Source of the DNA: Mordavella massiliensis | GTDB lineage: Bacteria; Bacillota; Clostridia; Lachnospirales; Lachnospiraceae | DNA: 64,000 nt | Direction of reading: 5' to 3' | NCBI RefSeq assembly: GCF_016901695.1 | Contig: NZ_JACJKS010000002.1 | Location: 62,001-126,000 of the forward strand | In this document: one piece after another, positions 1-7,916 of the stretch | Numbering within the stretch: position 1 is the stretch's first letter | How the letters are laid out: each line of letters begins with the position of its first letter | Translations under genes and position numbers: made by a program | The notes under the pieces: model-generated | Database searches by the model: none | What the model was told of the DNA's origin: nothing | Seen by the model: the letters and a program-made list of their open reading frames with translations, nothing else

Positions 1-286
1 CGCCTCCGGCGAGCTGAAGTCGGATGGGACCGTCCGGGGGCGCAAGAAGGCGCTGCGGACGCTGGTGACCCGGATGGAGCAGGCTCTTGACACGGAACAC
101 TTCGGGAAGGAGCGGCCGGTGGCCGTCATACACGGCGACTGCCTGGAGGACGCCCGGGGCGTTGCAGAGCAGGTGCGGGAGCTCGGCTTTGACCATATCG
201 TGATCAACGATGTGAGCCCCAGCATTGGCACCCACGCGGGCCCGGGCGTGGTGGGACTTGTATTTTACGGGAAAAAGGTGGACTAG
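1..286 (+). CDS. DegV family fatty-acid-binding protein, C-terminal part
   Basis: Only the last ~94 codons are present; the frame is open from base 2 and the start lies outside the window. The end carries the DegV-type C-terminus: a VRGRKKAL stretch, a Rossmann-like segment, and a closing IGTHAGPGVVGLVFYG, the strongly conserved family tail. DegV proteins bind fatty acids; in Gram-positive bacteria the FakB members present fatty acid to the kinase FakA. Which DegV paralogue this is cannot be told from the tail alone. The stop is 3 bases before the next ATG, so the two genes are probably co-transcribed. Confidence 0.85.
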   Translation, partial: ASGELKSDGTVRGRKKALRTLVTRMEQALDTEHFGKERPVAVIHGDCLEDARGVAEQVRELGFDHIVINDVSPSIGTHAGPGVVGLVFYGKKVD

Positions 287-289
287 CAG

Positions 290-1198
290 ATGACGAATAT
301 GGAGAGAAGAGAGGCGCTGCGGGGCATGTCCATTGCGCTGATCGGCGGTGTGTTCTGGGGGCTTGCCGGCGTGTTCGGCCAGTATCTCTTTGAGCACAAC
401 AGGACGAACGCCAGGTGGCTTGTCAGCGTGCGGCTCCTCATTGCAGGCGCGCTCCTTCTGGCCACAGTCATTATGAAGCAGAGGGACAGCTTCTGGAAAA
501 TCTGGACAAACCGGCGGGATGCGGTGTCCCTGCTCCTGTTTTCCGTACTCGGCATGGCAGGGTGCCAGCTGTCCTACTACACAGCGGTGGAACTGTCCAA
601 CGCAGGGACGGCGACGGTCCTGCAGTATACAGCGCCGGTGATCATCCTTACATACGACGCGGTGCGCAGCCGCCGCAGGCCGAAGGGATATGAGCTGGCG
701 GCCCTTCTCCTTGCCCTGGGCGGCACGTTCATCCTTGCCACCCACGGCAATCCGGGCTCCATGGCCCTGTCGCCGGAGGCGCTCTTGTGGGGGATCGGTT
801 CAGCCGTCATGATGGCGGTCTACAACCTGCTTCCCGGGAAGCTGATGAAGAAGTACGGCACCTTCTGCGTGATCGGCTGGGGCATGCTGGTGGGCGGCAT
901 CTTCCTGTCCGCGTTCACAAGGCCGTGGCATGTGGCGGGGCAGTGGGATCTCCGGGGAGTGGGAGCCATCGCGGTCGTCATTGTCGTGGGGACCGTCCTG
1001 TCGTTCTCCTTCTACATGGAGGGCGTGCGTCTGATCGGGGCGCCCAGGGCCAGCCTGCTGGCGTCTGTGGAGCCGGTTACGGCCACCATCGCCTCGGCAC
1101 TTTTTATGCATGTCGTGTTCGTGGGGATGGATGTGGCCGGTATTTTCTGTATTCTTGCCGCGGTGCTGCTTCTGTCAGCGCCCGGTCTGAAGAGATAA
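290..1198 (+). CDS. DMT superfamily (EamA) transporter
   Basis: A 302-residue, very hydrophobic protein with the ten-helix, two-repeat plan of EamA/RhaT drug/metabolite transporters (repeats roughly residues 10-145 and 157-300). Visible family features are a GGVFWGLAGVFGQYLF first helix, a TATVLQYTAPVIILTYD stretch at the end of repeat 1, and EGVRLIGAPRASLLASVEPV in repeat 2. It is a plasma-membrane exporter or importer of small metabolites; the substrate cannot be read from sequence. The ATG is preceded by AAGGTGG overlapping the end of the degV-like gene, which fixes the start. Confidence 0.9.
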   Translation: MTNMERREALRGMSIALIGGVFWGLAGVFGQYLFEHNRTNARWLVSVRLLIAGALLLATVIMKQRDSFWKIWTNRRDAVSLLLFSVLGMAGCQLSYYTAVELSNAGTATVLQYTAPVIILTYDAVRSRRRPKGYELAALLLALGGTFILATHGNPGSMALSPEALLWGIGSAVMMAVYNLLPGKLMKKYGTFCVIGWGMLVGGIFLSAFTRPWHVAGQWDLRGVGAIAVVIVVGTVLSFSFYMEGVRLIGAPRASLLASVEPVTATIASALFMHVVFVGMDVAGIFCILAAVLLLSAPGLKR

Positions 1199-1224
1199 AT
1201 GATGAGGGAAAAGGAGAGATGATG

Positions 1225-2349
1225 ATGGAAAAGTCAAAGGTGTATTTCACAGATTTAAGAGCCCTTCCAGGGACAAACCTGCCGGAGAAGTTAAAGAAGC
1301 TGATCCGGAAAGCAGGGATCGGGGAGATCGATTTTGAGAAGAAGATGGTCGCCATCAAGATCCACTTCGGGGAGCCGGGCAACCTGTCCTTCCTCCGCCC
1401 CAACTACGCGAAAGCAGTGGCGGACGTCATCCGGGAGCTGGGCGGACGTCCCTTCCTCACCGACTGCAACACGCTGTATGTGGGCCGAAGGAAAGACGCG
1501 CTGGAGCACCTGAGCGCCGCCTTTGAGAACGGCTTCGGGGTCCTGTCCACAGGCTGCCATATCATCATAGCGGACGGCCTGAAGGGGACGGACGACGTGG
1601 CTGTGCCGGTGGAGGGCGGCGAGCTGGTGAAGGAGGCCAAGATCGGCCGCGCGGTCATGGACGCGGACATCTTCATCAGCCTGAACCACTTCAAGGGCCA
1701 TGAGGCGACCGGATTCGGAGGCGCCCTCAAGAATATCGGCATGGGCTGCGGCAGCCGGGCCGGCAAGATGGAGCAGCACAACAGCGGCAAACCGACCGTG
1801 GACCGCGACACATGCGTGGGATGCAGAGTCTGTGCAAAGAACTGCGCCCACGGCGCGATCTCGTTCCCGGAGAAGAAGGCGAGCATTGACCACGACAAGT
1901 GCGTGGGATGCGGCCGTTGCCTGGGAGCCTGCAATTTTGACGCGATCTACAACGAGAACGCCTCCGCGGTAAAAGAGCTGGACATGAAGATCGCGGAGTA
2001 CTCCAAGGCGGTTCTGGACGGCAGACCGAATTTCCATATCAATCTGGTCATCGACGTGTCGCCCTACTGCGACTGCCACGCGGAGAACGATCTGCCGATC
2101 CTGCCGGATGTGGGCATGTTCGCAAGCTTTGATCCGGTGGCGCTGGACCAGGCCTGCGCAGACGCCTGCAACGCGCAGCAGCCCATCCCGGGCAGCCTGC
2201 TGGACGACCGGATGCACGATCATGACTTCTGCGACCACCACGATCATTTCGTCAATACGACGCCGGAGAGCGAGTGGAAGTTCTGTCTGGAGCATGCGGA
2301 GAAGATCGGAATCGGGACGAGGAACTACGAGCTGATCGAAGTGAAATAA
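1225..2349 (+). CDS. DUF362 domain protein with two 4Fe-4S clusters
   Basis: About 374 residues. The N-terminal two thirds match the DUF362 family. A bacterial-ferredoxin module follows with two CxxCxxCxxxC motifs, CVGCRVCAKNC near residue 197 and CVGCGRCLGAC near residue 226, then a further DUF362-type segment. It is expected to be a cytosolic iron-sulfur protein; the reaction is unknown. Three in-frame ATGs occur at 1219, 1222 and 1225. AAGGAG at 1211-1216 leaves 2, 5 and 8 bases respectively, so 1222 or 1225 is the real start. A much longer open frame upstream overlaps the EamA gene and is not coding. The C-terminus is His/Asp-rich (HDHDFCDHHDHF), possibly metal-binding. Confidence 0.88.
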   Translation: MEKSKVYFTDLRALPGTNLPEKLKKLIRKAGIGEIDFEKKMVAIKIHFGEPGNLSFLRPNYAKAVADVIRELGGRPFLTDCNTLYVGRRKDALEHLSAAFENGFGVLSTGCHIIIADGLKGTDDVAVPVEGGELVKEAKIGRAVMDADIFISLNHFKGHEATGFGGALKNIGMGCGSRAGKMEQHNSGKPTVDRDTCVGCRVCAKNCAHGAISFPEKKASIDHDKCVGCGRCLGACNFDAIYNENASAVKELDMKIAEYSKAVLDGRPNFHINLVIDVSPYCDCHAENDLPILPDVGMFASFDPVALDQACADACNAQQPIPGSLLDDRMHDHDFCDHHDHFVNTTPESEWKFCLEHAEKIGIGTRNYELIEVK

Positions 2350-2359
2350 AAGAAATGAA

Positions 2360-2396
2360 AAAAACTGGCCATGGGATTACCCCATGGTCAGTTTTT
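2360..2396. terminator. Bidirectional terminator between convergent genes
   Basis: Hairpin AAAAACTGGCCATGGG / CCCATGGTCAGTTTTT with a short loop, flanked by an A-run on the left and a T-run on the right, so it can stop transcription from both sides. The stop codon of the minus-strand VWA gene (2377-2379) lies in the loop. Confidence 0.85.
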
Positions 2397-4137
2397 CTAT
2401 CTGCCGCCGGATGAGGACGCCGGCTGCGTCGGCGAACCGCTCCATCTTCTCAATGCGGACAAAATCATTCCCAAAGATCTCTCTGGCGGCGTGGGTGTCC
2501 CCGCTGCTCCCGGTAAGGATCCCGCACAGGTGGATCCCCTGTCGGCGCAGGGCCCGCGCCTCTCTGGCTGTGTCGTCCGTTCCGGCCTTCCCGGAATAGT
2601 CCTGGCTTACAAACTGCCGCTTCCCGGGATCGGCGGGGATCCGGCGGTCGTCATTGGGACTCGCGTCGGTCAGGATGATGAGGAGCCGGTTCTTTGCGGG
2701 CGCGTCCTTCATCAGCTGCCAGGCGCCCCGCAGCGCCAGGCCGTCCCGGTTCCAGCCGGCGGCAAAGTACTGGAAGATCCGCTGCGTATCTTCCGCCTGC
2801 ATGTCTTCATATCCGAGGAAGCGCTGCAGCACCGTGTAGCCACGCACGCTCAGGAAGGAGAAGACCTGCACGGGGATGCGGCACGCCTGCAGGCTTCTGG
2901 CGATCACGCAGCCCTGGGCGGCGATCACCTCCTGGTCCTGCAGCCGGGAAGCGGATGCGTCCAGCATGAGATCCACAGAGAAATCCGCATCCGTCTCCTC
3001 AAGGGTATCCTGAAAGATGCGGGGGTCGTGCAGGTAGAGTCCCCGCCACACCTGGGACGGGCAGACGGCTCCGGACCGGCTGCGTAGGGGAACCGGCTGG
3101 GCGTGGACGAGGAGGGAGCTGCGGATCTGCTCCGTCAGCCTGGCGATGCTGTTCTTATAGAGGAGGCGCCTGCTCTGAAAGTGGGCCCTGTTCTTCTGCA
3201 TCTGCCACGCGGCGTCGCGGCGGACCTTCCCGATGACGCCGTCCCGGGGAGGAACCGCGCTTTTCTGTCCTGCGGTGAAGTAGAGGTGGCAGTTTTCGTG
3301 GGCGCCGGTGCACAGCGCCTGGTCGATGCGCGCGCTCACGTCATCCGGGTAGAGGGGCAGGCCGAAGCAGCCCTCGATATAGAGGCGGTCCGCCCGCTGC
3401 GCGGCCGGATCCCTGCGCCCGGCTGTAAGCCCCTTTCGCCCCTGCGCGAGGATCCCCTCGCGCCCTGCAGGTCCGATCATGAGCAAGGTGTCGGTGCGCA
3501 CAAGCCGGGAGGGCATTTTCCGGATGAGAAAGCGGTTCAGCTTCCTGCGGAGCTCCCTGACAAAAGCAGGGGAGCGCTTCCAGCCGGAGGCGGGGAAATA
3601 CCGGCGGAAAATGTGCCGGATCCGCGCCGCGACCTCCTCGGCCGTCAGGGAGCCGTCAAGCTGCAGCGCTTCAAACAGGCTCCGCTCCCAGGGGTTGACA
3701 AGGCCGGGATCCCTGCCGAGGATCACCCGGCACCGGGCCGCCTGGAGAGCGTAGACAAGGCTGTTCTGCGCCATCCACTGCTGCCGGGAGCGGGTCAGCT
3801 CCCGGTCAAAAAAGTCCCGGGCGTGGGCGGCCCGCAGCTCGGCGAGAACCGGGCGCAGGGGCGCCTCCTTTTCAAAGGCACAGTTTTCCAGGGCGACCCA
3901 CAGAAGGCCGTCCAGCGTCTCGCTGAAGAAGGAGCGGCTGATCTGGTCAAAGAGGGGATCCATAACGGCGGGATCATACCATTTGCGCACATAGCCTATG
4001 ATGGCGTTCATGTAGAGATCCGGCTCCCCGTCTTCCAGAAACGCCGTGAAAGCCGGCGTGAAAGAGTAATCGCCGGCTGCGGTCCATATGATGTTGAGAG
4101 CCCGCCTCTGGGGGCGGGTCAGCTGCCCCTGCTCCAT
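2377..4137 (-). CDS. VWA domain protein partnered with a MoxR ATPase
   Basis: A 586-residue protein. The C-terminal ~200 residues form a von Willebrand A domain: the MIDAS motif DxSxS (DASAS) is near residue 391 and the supporting acidic loop LIILTDASPNDD lies downstream. The N-terminal ~380 residues are mainly helical and charged and I cannot assign them. No signal peptide or membrane helix is apparent, so it is probably cytosolic. It follows the MoxR-type AAA+ gene after 36 bases, with its own AAGGAAGG site. MoxR-VWA pairs act as chaperone or metal-insertion machines in other bacteria (established for NorQ/NorD and CoxD/CoxE); the client here is unknown. Confidence 0.85.
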   Translation of the reverse strand: MEQGQLTRPQRRALNIIWTAAGDYSFTPAFTAFLEDGEPDLYMNAIIGYVRKWYDPAVMDPLFDQISRSFFSETLDGLLWVALENCAFEKEAPLRPVLAELRAAHARDFFDRELTRSRQQWMAQNSLVYALQAARCRVILGRDPGLVNPWERSLFEALQLDGSLTAEEVAARIRHIFRRYFPASGWKRSPAFVRELRRKLNRFLIRKMPSRLVRTDTLLMIGPAGREGILAQGRKGLTAGRRDPAAQRADRLYIEGCFGLPLYPDDVSARIDQALCTGAHENCHLYFTAGQKSAVPPRDGVIGKVRRDAAWQMQKNRAHFQSRRLLYKNSIARLTEQIRSSLLVHAQPVPLRSRSGAVCPSQVWRGLYLHDPRIFQDTLEETDADFSVDLMLDASASRLQDQEVIAAQGCVIARSLQACRIPVQVFSFLSVRGYTVLQRFLGYEDMQAEDTQRIFQYFAAGWNRDGLALRGAWQLMKDAPAKNRLLIILTDASPNDDRRIPADPGKRQFVSQDYSGKAGTDDTAREARALRRQGIHLCGILTGSSGDTHAAREIFGNDFVRIEKMERFADAAGVLIRRQIEKLTMG

Positions 4138-4173
4138 AACGAATCCTTCCTTTATCCTGCTGTATCCTCCAGC

Positions 4174-5085
4174 CTACCCCCGGTCCCCGAAGAGTTTGTC
4201 CCGGTCTGTTTTCCCGGAGATGCGGGAGGAGATGATATCCTGCACGAGAGACTGCTCGTATGTATCCGGCGTCTTGTTGGTGATGCCCATGTTGAGGGCG
4301 TCGATGGGCGCAAGGCCGCCGGCCATCATGCGCACTGCGCCAAGAAGGCCGCGCAGGTCCAGCACTTTCTCTGTCAGTTCGCCGCTCCTGCACTTGTCCC
4401 GTATGTCGAGGAAGAGGGCGGTGAACTGGCGGACGTACTCCGGGCGCAGGGAGGGGAACTCCTTCTGCAGCATTCTGGAGAGATCCTCCCCGGCGATCTC
4501 CGGCATGGTGAGGATCATGAACCGGGAGGAGAGGGCCTCGTTCAGCTCCCGGGTGCCGGCGTAGCCGTAATTCATAGTGGCGATGAAGCGGGCCGCGCCG
4601 TGGATCCCGACCTGCCGGTAGCCGGGGATCCGGATGCTGCGGCGGAAGTCCAGCACGGAGTGAAGAACAGCCAGCGCCTCGTTCCGGGCCATGTTGATCT
4701 CATCCAGCACGCAGAAGCCGCCGCCTTCGGCCGCCTCCGTCACCGGACCCGGCCGGAAAGTCACCTCCCCGTCCCGGAAGGTGTCTGTCCCCAGCATGGT
4801 GGTGGCATCCGCGTTGATGTGGAGGGAAATGTTGCAGACAGGACGGCCGAAAGCAGCGGCCAGGTTCTCCGCCAGCACGTTCTTGCCTGTGGCCTTGGCC
4901 CCTGCCAGCAGGAGGTTTTCCCCGGCGAGGAGCGCCTGGGCGGCCTGCTCCCAGACCTTCTTCCCGTAATAGTAGTAGCGGGGGCGCGACAGCGCATCCC
5001 CGGACGGCGCGTAGCGGCGCCGGAATTCCCCGATCCCCTGTATGACGCGGGGGTCGATCCCTTCTTCCTGTAAAAAGTCAAGCAC
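4174..5085 (-). CDS. MoxR-family AAA+ ATPase
   Basis: About 303 residues from a GTG start. The AAA+ core shows a Walker A GAKATGKN near residues 61-68, a Walker B-like FCVLDEINMA, sensor 1 in IATMNYGYAGT and an arginine-finger region ELNEALSSRF. The Walker A ends in Asn where Ser/Thr is canonical. A longer frame begins at an ATG at 5118, but a TATAAT at 5121-5126 puts the predicted transcription start near 5114, downstream of that ATG. The GTG at 5085 has AGGAAGAGAGG (5094-5104, minus strand) 8 bases upstream, so I choose it. The gene forms an operon with the downstream VWA gene. Confidence 0.85.
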   Translation of the reverse strand: MLDFLQEEGIDPRVIQGIGEFRRRYAPSGDALSRPRYYYYGKKVWEQAAQALLAGENLLLAGAKATGKNVLAENLAAAFGRPVCNISLHINADATTMLGTDTFRDGEVTFRPGPVTEAAEGGGFCVLDEINMARNEALAVLHSVLDFRRSIRIPGYRQVGIHGAARFIATMNYGYAGTRELNEALSSRFMILTMPEIAGEDLSRMLQKEFPSLRPEYVRQFTALFLDIRDKCRSGELTEKVLDLRGLLGAVRMMAGGLAPIDALNMGITNKTPDTYEQSLVQDIISSRISGKTDRDKLFGDRG

Positions 5086-5120
5086 AAGCAGTACCTCTCT
5101 TCCTGTCAGTGATGCCATTT

Positions 5121-5149
5121 ATTATAGCACTGCGTTCTGTATTTGAGAA
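5121..5149 (-). promoter_or_regulatory. Promoter of the MoxR-VWA operon
   Basis: On the minus strand: TTCTCA (5144-5149), 17-base spacer, TATAAT (5121-5126). The predicted start of transcription near 5114 excludes the ATG at 5118 as a start codon. Confidence 0.7.
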
Positions 5150-5223
5150 GAAATGTCGTTACCACAGGAAAAATGTTAAAAAAGATCAAGAAAACAGGAG
5201 TGATGAGAGATTAAAATTGTTTC

Positions 5224-5252
5224 TTTACAGTACATAATGACAATGCTATACT
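5224..5252 (+). promoter_or_regulatory. Promoter of cstA
   Basis: TTTACA (5224-5229), 17-base spacer, TATACT (5247-5252), about 50 bases upstream of the cstA start. With the divergent MoxR promoter it accounts for the 5086-5303 gap. Confidence 0.8.
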
Positions 5253-5303
5253 ATTTTAGTGTGTAAAAGTGTTATATATGGAATGAGAAAAGGAGGAAAT
5301 GAT

Positions 5304-6782
5304 ATGGCAACTTTTATCATCGGTCTCGCGATCCTGTTTGTCGGCGCAGCGCTGTACGGCAAGTTCTGCGAGCACGTATTCGGTCCTGACGACAGGAAGA
5401 CTCCTGCCTACACCAAACAGGACGGTCTGGACTATGTTCCCATGAGAGAGTGGAAGAACAGTCTGATCAACCTGCTGAACATTGCAGGTACAGGCCCGAT
5501 CCTCGGACCTATCCAGGGTATCCTCTTCGGACCCATCGCATTTATCACCATCCCGATCGGAAACGTGATCGGCGGAGCCATGCACGATTACTTCTCCGGT
5601 ATGATCTGTCTGCGTGACGGCGGCACACAGATGCCGGACATGATCCGCAAGTACAGCAATAAAGGCGTGTACACCTTCTACCAGATCTTCTGCAGCCTGC
5701 TGCTCCTTCTGGTAGGCGCGGTGTTCATCTACACACCGGGCGACATCGCCGCGACACAGGTATTCGGATTTGACGGCAAGGCGACATCCGTATCTACATG
5801 GGTGATCTACGGTGTCATCTTCGTTTACTACCTGATCGCAACCGTGTTCCCCATCGACAAGATCATCGGACGTATCTACCCGATCTTCGGAGCGATCCTT
5901 CTGTTCTCCGCAGTCGGCGTGTTCGTCGGCCTCTTTGCAAAGGGCTATCCGCTGATCAACATCTGGGACAACTGGAACGGCGTTCTCGTATCCTACGGTG
6001 ACTACTTCAGCGCAAACCATTTCATCCCGATCTTCTTCATCACCGTGGCCTGCGGTATCCTTTCCGGATTCCACTCCACACAGACGGCGATCATCTCCCG
6101 TACGATGAAGAGCGAGCGTCAGGGCCGCATGACATTCTACAACATGATGGTTCTGGAGGGCTTCATCGCCATGGTATGGGCTGCCGGCGCCATGGGCGTA
6201 TACAACCTGGGCCTGCAGGCTGCTGATGCCGGACTGGCTACAGCGACCATCGGCGTTGTCTGCAAGGACATCCTCGGACCGGTTGGCGGTATCATCGCCC
6301 TTCTCGGCGTTATCGTGCTGCCGATCACATCCGGCGACACGGCGCTCCGTTCCCTGCGTATGGCAGTGTCCGACGCCCTGCACCTTGACCAGAAGAACGT
6401 GGCGAAGCGCCTTTCCCTGGCAGCAGTGATCTTTGCACTTGTTGCAGTGATCCTTGTGTTCGCGAAGATGAACGCAGAGGGCTTCAACATCCTGTGGCGT
6501 TACTTCGCATGGTCCAACCAGACCCTGTCCCTGTTCGCGTTCATCGCCATCTCTGTATGGATGTTCGAGAACGGCAAGGCAAAATTCGTCTGGATGCCGC
6601 TGATCCCGGGCGCATGGTACGCGTTCGTTACCATCACATACATCGTGAACGCTAAGATCGGTTTCAACGTACCGTGGGGTGCAGCATATGTGATCGGTAT
6701 CGCAGCAGCCGTGCTCTATGTGGCGCTGATCCTCTGGTACGGCAAGAAGCGCGCTGCCCGCAAGGCTGCCCGGAATGCATAA
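5304..6782 (+). CDS. cstA: Carbon starvation protein CstA family transporter
   Basis: A 492-residue polytopic membrane protein of the CstA/BtsT family, which import pyruvate and, in some reports, peptides. Family signatures are GPILGPIQGILFGP near residue 70, GGAMHDYFSGM, and CGILSGFHSTQTAIISRT mid-protein. It is shorter than E. coli CstA (~700 residues) and matches the compact Firmicute form. The ATG at 5304 is preceded by AAAGGAGG with 7 bases spacing; an in-frame upstream ATG lacks such a site. It stands alone between its own promoter and a strong terminator. Local base use is regular and A-rich at wobble positions compared with neighbours, as in highly expressed genes. Confidence 0.92.
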   Translation: MATFIIGLAILFVGAALYGKFCEHVFGPDDRKTPAYTKQDGLDYVPMREWKNSLINLLNIAGTGPILGPIQGILFGPIAFITIPIGNVIGGAMHDYFSGMICLRDGGTQMPDMIRKYSNKGVYTFYQIFCSLLLLLVGAVFIYTPGDIAATQVFGFDGKATSVSTWVIYGVIFVYYLIATVFPIDKIIGRIYPIFGAILLFSAVGVFVGLFAKGYPLINIWDNWNGVLVSYGDYFSANHFIPIFFITVACGILSGFHSTQTAIISRTMKSERQGRMTFYNMMVLEGFIAMVWAAGAMGVYNLGLQAADAGLATATIGVVCKDILGPVGGIIALLGVIVLPITSGDTALRSLRMAVSDALHLDQKNVAKRLSLAAVIFALVAVILVFAKMNAEGFNILWRYFAWSNQTLSLFAFIAISVWMFENGKAKFVWMPLIPGAWYAFVTITYIVNAKIGFNVPWGAAYVIGIAAAVLYVALILWYGKKRAARKAARNA

Positions 6783-6814
6783 ATAAGAGAACCATATACA
6801 CTTTGAAACCAGCT

Positions 6815-6860
6815 AAGAGGGCCTCCCTGAAGTCGGTCACGACTTTGGGAGGCCCTCTTT
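6815..6860. terminator. Terminator after cstA, probably bidirectional
   Basis: Long hairpin: AAGAGGGCCTCCC pairs with GGGAGGCCCTCTT, with an inner stem AAGTCG/CGACTT and a GTCA loop, followed by TTTT. The A-rich left flank makes weak activity for the convergent merR gene possible. Confidence 0.9.
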
Positions 6861-6896
6861 TCATGCCTGTCTGCCCCTGAAGCGGGGGTGCTGCCC

Positions 6897-7745
6897 CTAA
6901 CCTGGCGTGGTCCTTTTTGTCAGAAATTCTGCCTGTGACCGCATGGCCGGGGTGAAAGGCAGGATGATCATGGCAAGATCCAGGGCTGCGTAGAGAAGAA
7001 GACAGAGCCCCTGGAGAACTGCCGCCGCCGCGGCAGCCGGATCACTGCCGGACTGCAGGATGGCCTCCCGGATCAGCCAGCCCCGGCTGAGGACCATCTG
7101 TCCGGCGACAGCGAAGGTAAAGGCGCACAGAAGAAAGAGAACAATGGCCTCTGCAGGCATGATCATCTGCAGGAAGACGCCTTTTTCAAGAGCCCTGGCT
7201 TTAAGCCGGCTCTTCCAGATGCCGAAGATGGCGGTGAGAGAGCACTGGATGAGCAAAAGCCAGGGCGGGAGTGTGAAGACGGGATCCTTCAGCATCTGGA
7301 AGATGAGAACGCCTGTGATCACAAAGAAGGAGCAAAGGTTGCACAGGGCGAAGAGAAGGTTGCCGGAGAGGATGCGGCGAGTCCCTGTGAGTGCCTTCTC
7401 AAGAAGGGCGGATTCCACATCCAGCTGTTCCAGGCTGGCTCCCCTGTGAAGCTTCTGCAGCAGATGGAGGACCTGTCTTGCCTGACGCAGTTCTTTTTGT
7501 TTGTTTTGTATTATCCCTTCCAGTATATGGGAAGTGTCCTCCCCGTCCAGATACCGGCGTATTTCCGGAACGGAGAAATCCAGCAGACGCAGCTTCCGGA
7601 TAAGAAGGAGCCGGCGGATGGATGCATCGTCGTAGTCCTTATATCCGTTGTCCGCATGGCCGGGCCGGATGAGGCCGGCTGATTCATAGTACCGGATGGC
7701 CTTGCGGGTGAGCCCGGTCTTTTCCTCTGCTTCCTTTATTTTCAT
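6897..7745 (-). CDS. MerR-family regulator with C-terminal membrane domain
   Basis: A 282-residue protein. Residues 1-70 are a MerR helix-turn-helix with wing (MKIKEAEEKTGLTRKAIRYY, then GYKDYDDASIRRL). A coiled dimerisation helix follows to about residue 115. The C-terminal half is unusual: four hydrophobic segments at roughly 128-151, 156-178, 190-216 and 240-262 look like transmembrane helices, so the regulator is probably membrane-anchored. No cysteine pattern for metal sensing is seen. AGGAGG lies 8 bases before the ATG. The gene has a divergent ABC-F neighbour, and its promoter has the 19-base spacer typical of MerR-controlled promoters, suggesting autoregulation. Confidence 0.88.
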   Translation of the reverse strand: MKIKEAEEKTGLTRKAIRYYESAGLIRPGHADNGYKDYDDASIRRLLLIRKLRLLDFSVPEIRRYLDGEDTSHILEGIIQNKQKELRQARQVLHLLQKLHRGASLEQLDVESALLEKALTGTRRILSGNLLFALCNLCSFFVITGVLIFQMLKDPVFTLPPWLLLIQCSLTAIFGIWKSRLKARALEKGVFLQMIMPAEAIVLFLLCAFTFAVAGQMVLSRGWLIREAILQSGSDPAAAAAAVLQGLCLLLYAALDLAMIILPFTPAMRSQAEFLTKRTTPG

Positions 7746-7780
7746 AGCGCATGTCCTCCTGTTACCGCTTCCTTATATAT

Positions 7781-7811
7781 TTTATAGCATGTGCCCCCGG
7801 GGAACAGTCAA
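7781..7811 (-). promoter_or_regulatory. merR promoter with 19-base spacer
   Basis: Minus strand: TTGACT (7806-7811), 19-base spacer, TATAAA (7781-7786). MerR-family regulators act on such over-long spacers. The spacer contains the self-complementary CCCCGGGG near its centre, a plausible operator. Confidence 0.6.
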
Positions 7812-7916
7812 TAAAACTTGCCGGAAAAAGGGAAATCCTATAAAATAGCAGTATGTGCAAAGGATCTGCTGCATGTGTTTTTGTTTGCAGCGTATGAAAA
7901 AGAAAGAGGTATGTAT

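Noticed and set aside
787-1221. N-terminal extension of the DUF362 protein into the EamA gene.
   Set aside because: The extension overlaps coding sequence in another frame and the internal ATG cluster has a good ribosome site.
3103-5073. A plus-strand open frame of ~656 codons opposite the VWA and MoxR genes.
   Set aside because: It is a shadow frame in GC-rich DNA: low-complexity translation, no domain, no ribosome site, while the opposite strand codes two recognisable proteins.
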